Origin: G963668185 sp965237445
GTDB lineage: Bacteria; Chloroflexota; Dehalococcoidia; Lucifugimonadales; G963668185
DNA length: 64,000 nucleotides
Reading direction: 5' to 3'
Assembly: GCA_965237445.1 (NCBI GenBank)
Contig: OZ250142.1
Span: 310,001-374,000, forward strand
This document shows, one piece after another, positions 16,747-26,300 of the stretch. Position 1 is the first letter of the stretch. The number at the start of each line of letters is the position of its first letter. The position numbers were made by a program, and so were the translations under genes. The notes beneath the pieces are model-generated. The model was not told where the DNA came from and did no database searches. It saw only the letters and a list, made by a program, of their open reading frames with translations.

Positions 16747-18090
16747 ATGAGCGACGGCCCCCAACCTGACGAGGAAGGCAGCTCAGGCGGAACGAGTCAC
16801 ACAGCGGAGGGCCGCAGCGCCCCGTCCGCAGACCGGATGCCAGTCCGTACCGCCCAACCCCGCGGAAGCAAGGCATCCCGCCAACTGTGGCGGCAAACGT
16901 TCAGTTCATTGTCCCACAGGAACTTTCTCTTTCTGTGGCTTGGCATCATGGCGTGGATGGGCGGAATGCAGATGCAAATGCTGGCCCGCTCATATCTCGT
17001 TTACGATCTCACAGGCTCTGCAACCCTGCTTGGAGTGGTGAACGCGGGGTCTGCGGTGCCAATGTTGGCTCTCCCGCTCTTCGGCGGGGCCATAGCCGAC
17101 AGGTTCCAGCGAAAGCGAGTGGTCCAGATGGGCCAAGTTGCTACGACGTTGATCGCCATGTTCGTCGGCATCAGCATCACGACTGACGTCATAGCCTGGC
17201 AACATCTAATGATCGCCGCCGTGGCTCAAGGGGCGCTCTTTTCTTTTGCTATGCCTGCTCGACAGGTGCTAACGGCCCAGCTCGTGCCCAAGAGGCAATT
17301 GACCAACGCGCTGGCGCTGAACGCCGGGGCGATGAGCGCCATGACTTTGGCGGCGCCAGCCTTGGGCGGGGTGCTGTACGCCTGGACAGGGCCGGAAATA
17401 GTGTATTTCCTGATTGCGGGGCTTGGCGTGGCAGCGGTCGTGCTGACGGGATTGATCAGGAGCCCCGAGGACGTCACGGTGCCATCCAGAGGGGCAATGC
17501 TGTCGGACATCGCTGCCGGCATCAACTATGTACTGCGAAGCCCGCTCATCCGGCTGCTGATGATCCTAACGCTGGTGACGGCGCTGCTGGCCATGCCGTT
17601 CCAGAACCTCATGCCGGTGTTTGTGGTGGACGTCTATCATCGCGGGCCGGACTCTATGGGACTGCTAATCGCGATTACAGGCGGGGCGTCCCTCGTAGGC
17701 TCGCTTCTAATTGCCTCGGTCGGCTCCTGGAAGCGGGGCTGGATGCTGATAGTCGCGAGCGCACTGTCCGGAACAGGCCTGATGCTGGTGGCGACGATTC
17801 CAGTCTATTACGCGGCCGCCGGATTCATGATCTTAATGGGGCTGGGAAACTCGAGCCGCCGCACACTCACCCAGTCGATAGTCATTGAAGCCTCGGAGGA
17901 GAAGTACCGAGGGCGCGTACTGAGCGTGCACATGATGAACATTGGACTGATCCAGCTTGGTGTGCTGCCATTTGGGGTATTGATGGACGTGTTCGGCGGC
18001 CAGCTAACGCTAGGCGTCATGGCGGGGCTGTTGCTGATAGTGACCGTGATCGTGATTGCGACACAGAAGCAGCTTCGGAAGTTTAACTGA
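16747..18090 (+). CDS. MFS transporter, EntS/MFS_3-like exporter (copy 1)
   Basis: A 12-TM major facilitator of 447 residues with a cytoplasmic, polar N-terminal extension of about 50 residues rich in Ser/Gly/Arg. The inter-helix 2-3 motif GGAIADRFQRKRVVQ is the MFS signature. The overall pattern (FSSLSHRNFLFLWLGIMAWMGGMQMQMLARSYLVYD) is that of the MFS_3 group, which contains enterobactin and macrolide exporters. It is followed after 11 nt by a close paralogue. Substrate cannot be told. Confidence 0.9.
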   Translation: MSDGPQPDEEGSSGGTSHTAEGRSAPSADRMPVRTAQPRGSKASRQLWRQTFSSLSHRNFLFLWLGIMAWMGGMQMQMLARSYLVYDLTGSATLLGVVNAGSAVPMLALPLFGGAIADRFQRKRVVQMGQVATTLIAMFVGISITTDVIAWQHLMIAAVAQGALFSFAMPARQVLTAQLVPKRQLTNALALNAGAMSAMTLAAPALGGVLYAWTGPEIVYFLIAGLGVAAVVLTGLIRSPEDVTVPSRGAMLSDIAAGINYVLRSPLIRLLMILTLVTALLAMPFQNLMPVFVVDVYHRGPDSMGLLIAITGGASLVGSLLIASVGSWKRGWMLIVASALSGTGLMLVATIPVYYAAAGFMILMGLGNSSRRTLTQSIVIEASEEKYRGRVLSVHMMNIGLIQLGVLPFGVLMDVFGGQLTLGVMAGLLLIVTVIVIATQKQLRKFN

Positions 18091-18101
18091 GCACAGGATC
18101 C

Positions 18102-19325
18102 ATGCCATGGCGAAGGACGTTCAGCTCACTGTCTTACAGGAACTATCTGTTCTTGTGGCTGGGCATCCTGTTCTGGGCCGGCGGTATGCAGATCCAGATG
18201 CTTGCCCGCGCCTATTTGGTGTACGACCTAACCGACTCGGCAAGCCTGCTCGGCATGGTGAACGCGGCCGCCGCCGTGCCGATGCTTGCGCTGCCACTCT
18301 TGGGCGGCGTTATCGCGGACAAGTTCCAGCGGAAGCGAATCATCCAGCTAGGACAGGCAGCGTCATTGCTCCTAGCGGTTGTCGTGGGAATCAGCATCTC
18401 AACGGGGCACATCACCTGGTACCACCTGATGATCGCGGCCATGGCGCAGGGAGTGTTCTTCTCATTCGCGATGCCGGCCCGCCAAGCGTTCATCGCGCAA
18501 CTTGTGCCCAGACGCGAACTCACGAACGCGCTGGCCCTGAACGCGGGCGCGATGAGCGCGATGACGCTTGTTTCGCCTGCCGTTGGCGGATTGCTGTATG
18601 CGTGGGCAGGGCCGGATACCGTTTACTATTTGATAGCGGGGCTTTCGGCGGTCGCGGTGGTCCTGACGGGGTTCGTTTCCGGGACCGCGGAGGACCCCAG
18701 GCCGACAGGGCGCGTGAATTCGCGGACCACGATGGCCTCGGACATCGCCGCCGGGGTGAAGTACGCATTCGGGCATTCCCTGATCCGCGTGCTCCTGATC
18801 GTAACTCTTTTCACCACTCTGCTCACCATGCCGTTCCAGTTCCTCATGCCGGTGTTCGTGGTGGACGTGTACCAACTAGGGCCGGACGCGATGGGTGTGC
18901 TCATTGCCATTACGGGGGGCGCGTCGCTTGCCGGCTCGCTCGTGATCGCGGCGGTTGGATCGTGGAAGCGTGGGCTGCTGCTGTTGGTAGCGAGCGCGCT
19001 ATCGGGCGTCGCGCTGATGCTGGTGGCTGCGATTCCCATATATTATGCCGCCGCCGGATTCATGGTGCTGTTGGGGCTTGGCAACGCAGGCCGGCGCACG
19101 CTGGTGCAATCGATGGTCATGGAAGAGTCGGAGGAGAGTTACCGAGGCCGCGTAATCAGCCTGTACATGATGAACTTCGGCCTGATCCAGCTAGGAGTGC
19201 TGCCGATCGGCGTACTGATGGATGCCTTCGGGGGACAGCTTACGGTTGGAGTCATGGCCGCGCTGCTGCTGGCGGTAACAGCCGTTGCGCTGACCACACA
19301 GAAGCAGTTGAGAGAGGCCAACTAG
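18102..19325 (+). CDS. MFS transporter, EntS/MFS_3-like exporter (copy 2)
   Basis: A 407-residue 12-TM protein, clearly a tandem duplicate of the gene before it: WRRTFSSLSYRNYLFLWLGI, GGVIADKFQRKRIIQ and FSFAMPARQAFIAQLVPRRELTNALALNAGAMSAMTL align almost without gaps. It lacks the long N-terminal extension of copy 1. The 11-nt gap implies one transcript. Paired MFS exporters could form heteromers or serve two related compounds. This is inference. Confidence 0.9.
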   Translation: MPWRRTFSSLSYRNYLFLWLGILFWAGGMQIQMLARAYLVYDLTDSASLLGMVNAAAAVPMLALPLLGGVIADKFQRKRIIQLGQAASLLLAVVVGISISTGHITWYHLMIAAMAQGVFFSFAMPARQAFIAQLVPRRELTNALALNAGAMSAMTLVSPAVGGLLYAWAGPDTVYYLIAGLSAVAVVLTGFVSGTAEDPRPTGRVNSRTTMASDIAAGVKYAFGHSLIRVLLIVTLFTTLLTMPFQFLMPVFVVDVYQLGPDAMGVLIAITGGASLAGSLVIAAVGSWKRGLLLLVASALSGVALMLVAAIPIYYAAAGFMVLLGLGNAGRRTLVQSMVMEESEESYRGRVISLYMMNFGLIQLGVLPIGVLMDAFGGQLTVGVMAALLLAVTAVALTTQKQLREAN

Positions 19326-19373
19326 AGAAGGTAGGGCTTTGAGCCCTCTGACGGAGTCGACAGGGGATATCGC

Positions 19374-19877
19374 ATGAGTTTTAGCGACGCAACAGAGTTG
19401 GGCGTCCGGCGAATGCTGGACGCACTGGGCGCCGACTACGAGTGGATGGAGATCGATCCAGCTTTCGCGGACACGGCGCAGTTCTGCGAGCGGTATGGCG
19501 TGCCGGAAGTGAACAGCGGCAACACGATCATCGTGGCGTCGCGCAGGGAGCCTAGGCAGTTCTGTGCATGCCTGGTGCAGGCCACGGTGCAGCTCGACGT
19601 GAACCGGACAGTGCGAAAGCTGATGGGGGTGCGTCGACTTTCGTTCGCCTCGGCAGAGGATACGGCGGCGCTGACGGGCATGATGATCGGTGGCGTGACG
19701 CCGTTTGGGCTGCCGGACGACTTACCTCTCTACATCGACGAGCCTGTGATGGCGCTTGATTGGGTGATAGTGGGCGCGGGCAGCCGGTCAGCGAAGGTGA
19801 AGCTGCAACCTTCAGTGTTCGAGAAGCTACCGAACGTCCAGGTTGTGGCGGAGCTGTCGAGGACGCGGCCAACGTAG
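19374..19877 (+). CDS. YbaK/EbsC-type aminoacyl-tRNA deacylase domain protein
   Basis: A single-domain protein of 167 residues, the usual length for YbaK/ProX-type editing domains that hydrolyse mischarged aminoacyl-tRNA (Cys-tRNAPro or Ala-tRNAPro). Visible family features: the ALGADYEWMEID start, the VNRTVRKLMGVRRLSFASAEDTAALTGMMIGGVTPFGLP stretch with the conserved Lys and the G-x-V-x-P-F/G loop, and LPLYIDEPVMALDWVIVGAGS. Substrate specificity is not evident. Its stop is 23 nt before the repeat island. Confidence 0.85.
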   Translation: MSFSDATELGVRRMLDALGADYEWMEIDPAFADTAQFCERYGVPEVNSGNTIIVASRREPRQFCACLVQATVQLDVNRTVRKLMGVRRLSFASAEDTAALTGMMIGGVTPFGLPDDLPLYIDEPVMALDWVIVGAGSRSAKVKLQPSVFEKLPNVQVVAELSRTRPT

Positions 19878-20050
19878 GGACGGTGGCCGGCGCGGTGAGT
19901 GGAGCCTGTTTCATAAGTCAGATCTCCCCATTGTTACGATGAAACGCTCGGTGAGAATCGTAGATGGTCTGAGGATATGCGACGAAGTCGTGTGCTTTAC
20001 GGGATCACCCTCACCTCAATCCTCTCCCATCAAGGGAGAGGAGGCAGTTG

Positions 20051-21244
20051 GGTCGGGGAGATAGGTTACACCTAGACCGGGCACATGGGTAACACATTGT
20101 GGGAATGTGCAGGAGGAAAATGTGTTGCCCGACTAGCGTGCTTTCTGAACGGATCGCCTTGTGGAGCGGTATGCTTTGGGGGAGGACTGGCCGAACTGGA
20201 TCAGCCGCAAGACCGCCTCGATCCGCCGCCACGATGTTTACGGCGAGTTAGGCCCTGGACCTCAGCAGGGCGCCTCATCTCGTCCCATGCTACTGCACCT
20301 GAGCTTGCCGAAGATGAAGCAAGAGATTGTGGGGAGTTGCGCCGGCTTCGACACATCGAGCCTGGCAAGCCCTGGCCAGCTCCAAGCACGGCCGGGTCGT
20401 GGACCGCGCCGGACTGGTGAAGTGTCGGCGGCGCAGGCGGCGGAGCGCCCCATGGAGTGAACCCTTCTCGGACGCCGTCAGCCCAACGACGTGTGGTCCA
20501 TCGACTTCAAGGGCTGGTTCCGCACGGTCGACGGCACGCATCGATCCCATAACGGCACAGGTGCCTCGTCGAGGTACCTGCTCGTATGCGACGGGTTGGA
20601 ACGTCCGCGAGGCCCGGAGGCAAGGCGCTCGCTCGAACGCGCATTCCGGGAGTACGGTCTGCCCAGGGTGATACGCAGCGACAATGGACCGCCATTCGCG
20701 AGCGTTGGCCTGGGCAGCCTCTCGCCGCTGTCCGTATGGTGGATCAAGCTGGGGATTGTGCCCGAGCGCATAGAGCCAGGCCGTCCCGAACAGAACGGCC
20801 GCCTCGAGCGGCTGCATCGCACCCTTAAGGCGGAGACCGCGTCCCCGCCACGGGCCAACCCCAGGCGGCAGCAGAGGGCGTTCGACCGCTTCAGGCATGT
20901 CTACAACGCCGAGAGGCCGCACGAGGCCCTGGGGCAACTGGCCAGCCATCCCATACTCGGCTTCGTTGCGCCGATACCCCTCACGCGTTAACTCCCCCGA
21001 GTATGGGACTGGGTCACCGTGCGCAGAGTGCGCAGCAACGGCGAGATCAAGTGGAAGGGGAACCTGGTCTACCTGAGCGGATCGCTAATCGGCCTCGTCC
21101 AACAGGACGAACACTCGTGGTCCGTACGGTTCGGCCCGCTGATGATCGGCGTGCTGGATGACCGCGTGGTAGAGTCGACAGTATCCCTGTGAAAGTGTTA
21201 CCTATGTCCCCGGTCTAACTGTTACCCATGTGCCCGGTCATACA
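20051..21244. mobile_element. IS481-type insertion sequence
   Basis: About 1.19 kb inserted in the first MITE-like copy, with a possible 3-bp duplication TTG (20048-20050 and 21245-21247). A perfect 20-bp inverted repeat is seen at 20075-20094 and 21220-21239 (GACCGGGCACATGGGTAACA and its complement). Each end also carries a second, degenerate copy of the same sequence in tandem (GGGGAGATAGGTTACAC left; GTGTTACCTATGTCCCC right), suggesting paired transposase-binding sites. The uninterrupted host sequence is shown by copies 2 and 3. Confidence 0.85.
20161..21192 (+). pseudogene. Degraded IS481-type transposase
   Basis: The rve/DDE core is best preserved at 20491-20991: VWSIDFKGW (first Asp), VIRSDNGPPFAS (second Asp) and GRPEQNGRLERLHRTLK (Glu), then FDRFRHVYNAERPHEALGQL, all typical of IS481. 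It is preceded by a DNA-binding region broken into different frames (20161-20460). In-frame TAA at 20989-20991 is followed by the expected C-terminus (VRSNGEIKWKGNLVYLSGSLIG) up to TGA at 21190-21192. The copy is therefore inactive unless errors explain the breaks. Confidence 0.85.
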
Positions 21245-21270
21245 TTGCGCCGAGATTGTGAAACAGGCTC

Positions 21271-21631
21271 AGTGATTTTGCCCTCAAGAATGGCTGCAGA
21301 AGGCTCGGTCCGGAAAAATGTGTTCCGTTTTGTTCCATTATGTTCCGTTTCGTAGCTGGGCACCGGGGAATCATGGCACTCATTCGGAACACGTTTGGAA
21401 CCTAAACGGGTCACACCCAGTGCCAGAATGGAACACAAATGGAACACGCTGAAAGCGCGGGCTATGGGTAGGGTCGCGCAAGGGGTCCCCTGGAGGTTGC
21501 GGGCGGCGGCGATCGGCGCGAGATTGCTGGTTTCCATGCGTCTAGTTTAGTACAGGTGTACGGTTATGGCAAGGGGTGTCTGGCCATTGGAGAGGATAGC
21601 TGTACTGCCAGGTGAGGAGGGCGGGTTTGAA
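21271..21631. repeat. 361-bp inter-MITE segment, copy 1, with phased TGTTCC boxes
   Basis: Nearly identical to 21804-22164. It contains three TGTTCC boxes at exact 10-bp steps (21321, 21331, 21341) and two pairs of the complement GGAACA/GGAACC 11 bp apart (21386/21397 and 21430/21441). A 12-bp palindrome GTACAGGTGTAC lies at 21550-21561. A leftward open frame starts with ATG at 21537, just downstream of that palindrome on the minus strand (METSNLAPIAAARNLQG...). No family is recognised. Confidence 0.65.
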
Positions 21632-21803
21632 GAGCCTGTTTCATAAGTCAGATCTCCCCATTGTTACGGTGAAACGCTCGGTGAGAATCGTAGATGGTCT
21701 GAGGATATGCGACGAAGTCGTGTGCTTTACGGGATCACCCTCACCTCAATCCTCTCCCATCAAGGGAGAGGAGGCAGTTGCGCCGAGATTGCGAAACAGG
21801 CTC
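21632..21803. mobile_element. 172-bp MITE-like element, copy 2 (uninterrupted)
   Basis: Starts GAGCCTGTTTC and ends GAAACAGGCTC, giving 11-bp terminal inverted repeats. It is the uninterrupted version of copy 1, and the insertion site of the IS corresponds to 21778-21780. It has no coding capacity of its own. Confidence 0.7.
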
Positions 21804-22164
21804 AGTGATTTTGCCCTCAAGAATGGCTGCAGAAGGCTCGGTCCGGAAAAATGTGTTCCGTTTTGTTCCATTATGTTCCGTTTCGTAGCTGGGCACCGGG
21901 GAATCATGGCACTCATTCGGAACACGTTTGGAACCTAAACGGGTCACACCCAGTGCCAGAATGGAACACAAATGGAACACGCTGAAAGCGCGGGCTATGG
22001 GTAGGGTCGCGCAAGGGATCCCCTGGAGGTTGCGGGCGGCGGCGATCGGCGCGAGATTGCTGGTTTCCATGCGTCTAGTTTAGTACAGGTGTACGGTTAT
22101 GGCAAGGGGTGTCTGGCCATTGGAGAGGATAGCTGTACTGCCAGGTGAGGAGGGCGGGTTTGAA
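21804..22164. repeat. 361-bp inter-MITE segment, copy 2
   Basis: A near-exact duplicate of 21271-21631 (period 533 bp with the MITE-like element included). It carries the same phased TGTTCC boxes and the palindrome GTACAGGTGTAC (22083-22094), and the leftward open frame starts at ATG 22070. One visible difference is GGGGTCCCC becoming GGGATCCCC. It was probably made by unequal recombination between flanking MITE copies. Confidence 0.65.
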
Positions 22165-22336
22165 GAGCCTGTTTCATAAGTCAGATCTCCCCATTGTTAC
22201 GGTGAAACGCTCGGTGAGAATCGTAGATGGTCTGAGGATATGCGACGAAGTCGTGTGCTTTACGGGATCACCCTCACCTCAATCCTCTCCCATCAAGGGA
22301 GAGGAGGCAGTTGCGCCGAGATTGCGAAACAGACTC
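22165..22336. mobile_element. 172-bp MITE-like element, copy 3, with extended inverted ends
   Basis: Ends are GAGCCTGTTTC and GAAACAGACTC (one mismatch). Outside these the inverted repeat continues as GGGCGGGTTT (22152-22161) and AAACCCGCCC (22339-22348), so the original element may be about 197 bp. This is the copy that best shows the true termini. Confidence 0.65.
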
Positions 22337-22410
22337 TGAAACCCGCCCCTACCGGATGCAGGATCGCGGTCTGTGGAGGTTGCTAGAACCGGCGTGTTGG
22401 GCTTGGGGGG

Positions 22411-22707
22411 TCAGGTTACCTCTTCGTAGACTTCGGTCTCGTGGGTGACGGCCAGGACGGGGTAGATGCGCTCGAAAATCTCGGTGATGGGGCGTGTGGC
22501 GCGGACCTTGTCTCGGGAGGCGTCGTAGTCAGCGAGGGACTCCCAGCGCTGGACGGTGACCATGGTGCCGTGCGGCCCCAGGACTTTGCGCATGACGGCG
22601 AGGGACGGGAAGCCAGCCTGCTCGGTGGCCGCCTGGAGATCGCGAAGGTGTTTGGTGAGTCCGCCACCTCCGGGCCTGGGGGTGTAGGTGCGCCTGACTA
22701 TGATCAT
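22411..22707 (-). CDS. Dimeric alpha-beta barrel (NIPSNAP/ABM-like) protein
   Basis: 98 residues from ATG 22707 (MIIVRRTYTPRPG), with AGGAGAC 6 nt upstream. Longer starts would include repeat-derived sequence. The pattern (VRRTYTP, HLRDLQAATEQAG, HGTMVTVQRWESLADYDASRDKVRA, IFERIYPVLAVTHETEVYE) resembles the ferredoxin-like alpha-beta barrel family that includes NIPSNAP and antibiotic monooxygenase-like proteins. Usually cytoplasmic dimers; function is not established. Confidence 0.75.
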   Translation of the reverse strand: MIIVRRTYTPRPGGGGLTKHLRDLQAATEQAGFPSLAVMRKVLGPHGTMVTVQRWESLADYDASRDKVRATRPITEIFERIYPVLAVTHETEVYEEVT

Positions 22708-22763
22708 GGATGTCTCCTGTGGGTTACTTGCTTTGGAGCATGTGAGTATAGCAGGGGCTTTAG

Positions 22764-22785
22764 ATCCCTCGGCTTCGCTCGGGAT
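22764..22785. repeat. REP-like short hairpin
   Basis: ATCCCTCGGCTTCGCTCGGGAT forms a hairpin with 5-bp outer arms. A similar element (27754-27774) has ATTCC...GGAAT arms and shares the flanks TAGAT and GACA. These look like dispersed intergenic repeats. Confidence 0.5.
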
Positions 22786-22840
22786 GACAGTGGAGGGTGC
22801 GGCGCTCGGGGATGGCAGTGGGGTGGTTGAGGTGCTCGGG

Positions 22841-23240
22841 GCAGGCCTGGCCTTCTTCCACGGAGAGGACAAGGGGTAGGTAAACGGGGGAGTCAAGTAC
22901 AGAGGTTATGGGTCATTACACACGTGCGCCTGCCTCTCCCTTCTCACCCTCACCCCAACCCTCTCCCTGAGGGAGAGGGGGCTAGTTGGTTGGGGTTCAC
23001 GCTCGCTTTCACACCTTCGTGGGACTCGGGGCAGGCCTGGCCTTCTTCCACGGAGAGGACAAGGGGTAGGTAAACGGGGGACTCAAGTACAGAGGTTATG
23101 GGTCATTACACACGTGGGCCTGCCTCTCCCCTCTCACCCTCACCCCAACCCTCTCCCTGAGGGAGAGGGTTGGGGTTCACGCTCGCTTTCACACCTTCGT
23201 GGGACTCGGGGCAGACCTGGCCTTCTCCCACGTATGGGAG
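22841..23240. repeat. 180-190 bp tandem repeats with GC-rich hairpins
   Basis: Two nearly full copies start GCAGGCCTGGCCTTCTTCC at 22841 and 23031 (period 190), and a third partial copy starts at 23211 (period 180). Each full copy carries the hairpin CCTCTCCC-TGA-GGGAGAGG (22960-22978; 23150-23168). No gene is seen. The block sits directly before the restriction-modification gene. Confidence 0.7.
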
Positions 23241-23313
23241 AAGGGACCGGAGAGACGCTGGGCTGTGCAGATAGTTGGGTGACGGGCTAGAGTAAGGGAC
23301 GGGAGATTTACAG

Positions 23314-26300
23314 GTGCCCGGCGAACTGTTCACACACTACTTCCTTACGGAAGGCATCAAGACGACCGCAGAGTGGCGGGACTCGGAGAACGAGTTCACG
23401 GATTTCCGGGCGCGGCTCACGTGGATTTTCCAGCATTTTGGCCAGCACCAACAGCCGAACGAGGCCGTCACCGAGCAGGAGCTGATCCGCCCAATACTGG
23501 AGCTGTTGGGATGGACAGAGTACCTACCCCAGCAGGGCGCGTCGCGCAACGAGGACATCCCGGACATGCTGCTGTTCGGGGACGCCGAGTCGAAGGCGCG
23601 GGCCGCAGGGCGGACCGTCTCCGCCGACAGATTCGAAGACGCCGTTGTGGTGGAGGAGAGCAAGAGGTACGGGCGCGCACTGGAGAGCAGGGACGGCGGT
23701 CTCGGTTCGAGCGGCAGCACACCTCACGGGCAAATCCTGAGATACCTGTCGACGGCAGACGTTGAATCTAAGGGCAGCGTCCGATGGGGGATTCTCACGA
23801 ACGGGGGCGTGTGGCGCCTGTACGACTACCGGACAAGGCCGCGGTCGAGCGGATACTTCGAGGTGGACGCGGCGCCGGTGCTCGGCGAGTTCGAGGACGA
23901 CCAACTGAGGCTGTTCTACCTGCTGTTCAACCGGAAGGCGTTTACGCACCAGTACGGCGCGACCACGACCTTCATCGAGGACGCCATCGAAGAGGGGCGA
24001 CGCTACGAGGAGAGGGTCGCACAGGACCTTTCGAATGTGGTGTTCGGCGAACTGTTTCCGAAGCTGGCAACCGCGCTGGCGCAGGAGCCGGATGGGAGCC
24101 TGGACGAGGTACGCAGCGCCACACTCATCTTCCTGTACCGCCTGCTGTTCGTTCTGTACGCAGAAGACAGAGGCCTTCTGCCGGTGAACGACTCAAGGTA
24201 CGACGACTACGGCCTGAGGAAGCGGGTGCGGGACGACATATCGGCCAGGATGGAGCGCCAAGATACGCTCTCGGCCGCTGCCACCAGCTATTACGACCAT
24301 CTGTCCACGCTTTTCAGGCTCATCGACAACGGGGACGCGTCAATCGGCCTGCCGCCGTACAACGGCGGACTCTTCAGCGCCGACGCCGCGCCGCTGCTGG
24401 AGAGCGCGAGAGTAGCCGACAGCGTGATCGGGCCTGTCGTGTACGCCATGAGCCACTCGAGAGCGGACCTGCCACCCGGCAGCACGCCAAGGTTCGTCAA
24501 CTACCGAGACATGTCCGTGCAGCAACTAGGGTCGATCTACGAGCGCCTGCTCGAACGGGAGCTTTCCAGCGACCCGGACGGCGGCGTGTACGTGCGACTC
24601 AACCCGTACGCCCGAAAGGACAGCGGGAGCTTCTTCACACCTCAAAGCCTCGTGGACCTGATCATCGACCGGACGTTGAAACCGCTGGCAGAAGAGCGGC
24701 TACGGGCGTTCGAGAAGAGAGCGGCGGAACTCAAGGAAGACCGCCGTCCGAGGTCCCAAAGACGCGAGGAACTGGAGAACCTGGACCCGGCGCAGGCGGT
24801 GCTGAACCTGAAGGTGCTGGACCCGGCAATGGGAAGCGGACACTTCCTGGTTACGGCGGTGGACTTTCTGACTGACTACATCGTGGACCTCATCGAGTAC
24901 GTGCCCGCAGTCCCGGAGTGGCTGAACGGCGAGTACGTCTCGCCCCTCGTTGAGCGAATCGTAGTGATCCACGAGGGAATCAAGGAGCGCGCGCAGGAGG
25001 CGGGGTGGGCACTGGACCAAGCGCAGCTTACCGATCAGGCAATCATACGGCGGATGGTGCTGAAGCAGTGCATATTCGGCGTGGACAAGAACCCGCTGAC
25101 GGTGGAGCTTGCCAAGGTGTCGCTGTGGCTGCACAGCTTCACGACCGGCGCGCCGCTGTCTTTTCTGGACCACCACCTTCGGCACGGCGACTCGCTACTG
25201 GGACTGCGAGTGTCGGACGCGGCAAAGGATATGGAGCGACTCGGCGGGCCGGTGCTGTCGAGCGCGATTCAGAGTGCCGAGAACGCGGCGGCCGGCATGA
25301 GGCACGTAGAAGGGCTTTCGGACGCGAACATCGCCGAAGTGCGGGAGTCCGCCGCGCTGTTCGGCGGGGTCGAACAGGCCACCGCCGGTCTGCGCGGGGT
25401 CATGGATGTTTTGTGTGGGTTTCGCTGGAAAACGGCGGGCATGAAGAAACGGGAGCGGGAGGCCGTGGAGGCGCCGCTGCGAGAAGCACTGGACGCGCCG
25501 CTGATGGACGTCTGGGAACTTCTCGGAAGCGGGCCAGCCGACGATAGCCGACCGGCACTTGCGGAGCTGTGGCACGAGGCAAAGGCGACTCCGGAACGGG
25601 AGAGGTTCCTGCACTGGGAGGCGACGTTCCCGGGAGTGTGGCGCGGTTGGGAGAACGCGCGCCCGTCCGGCGGCTTCGATGCTGTGATCGGGAACCCGCC
25701 TTGGGACAAGATCAAGCTGCAGGAGGTGGAGTGGTTCGCGACGCGCGATTCAGAGCTGGCGCTTGCTCCGACGGCGGCCGAACGCAGGGCAGGCATACGA
25801 AGGCTGCGAGAGCAGGGAGAGCCGCTTGCCGGTGAGTTCGACGAGGCGAAAGCACGGGCCGACAGGCTTGGCAGCGTGATCCGCAAGTCCGGAGACTACC
25901 CGCTGCTGGGGGGAGGTGACATAAACCTGTACTCGCTATTCGTCGAGAGGGCAATGAGGCTCGTGAAGCCGGACGGGTTCGTTGGGTTGCTCACACCATC
26001 GGGCATCTACGCCGACAAGACGGCGGCGCGGTTCTTCGAGTCGATATCAACGAGCGGGCGCCTGGGCAGCCTGTTCGACTTCGAGAACCGCCGGCTGGGA
26101 ACGAGATTGCCGCCCTTTTTCCCAGACGTTGACTCGCGGTTCAAGTTCTGCGCGCTCGTCTTCGGCGGCGAGGAGCGCCACGGTTCGAAGAGGCTGAGTG
26201 CGCGTTCTTCCTGCACGACGCCGCGGAAATCGGCGATCCAGAGCGGTGCTTTCCGCTGGCGCCGGCGGACTTCGCGCGGGTGAACCCAAACACGGGCACG

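Larger units (their letters stand above)
19902..21270. mobile_element. 172-bp MITE-like element, copy 1, split by an IS481-type insertion
   Basis: The element starts GAGCCTGTTTC (19902) and ends GAAACAGGCTC (21260-21270): 11-bp terminal inverted repeats. Without the insertion at 20051-21247 it would be 172 bp, like copies 2 and 3. It includes a short CTCTCCC...GGGAGAG hairpin (about 20022-20041). Short open frames across it differ only by context and look non-coding. Confidence 0.7.

Noticed and set aside
21612..22339. Repeated short proteins in the 172-bp element (MRRAGLKSLFHKSDLP...)
   Set aside because: They contain the intergenic hairpin read as protein (PSPQSSPIKGEE), which is a common non-coding repeat; no domain is visible.
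22841..23240. CRISPR-like array
   Set aside because: Units are 180-190 bp with no short repeat/spacer alternation and no cas genes nearby.
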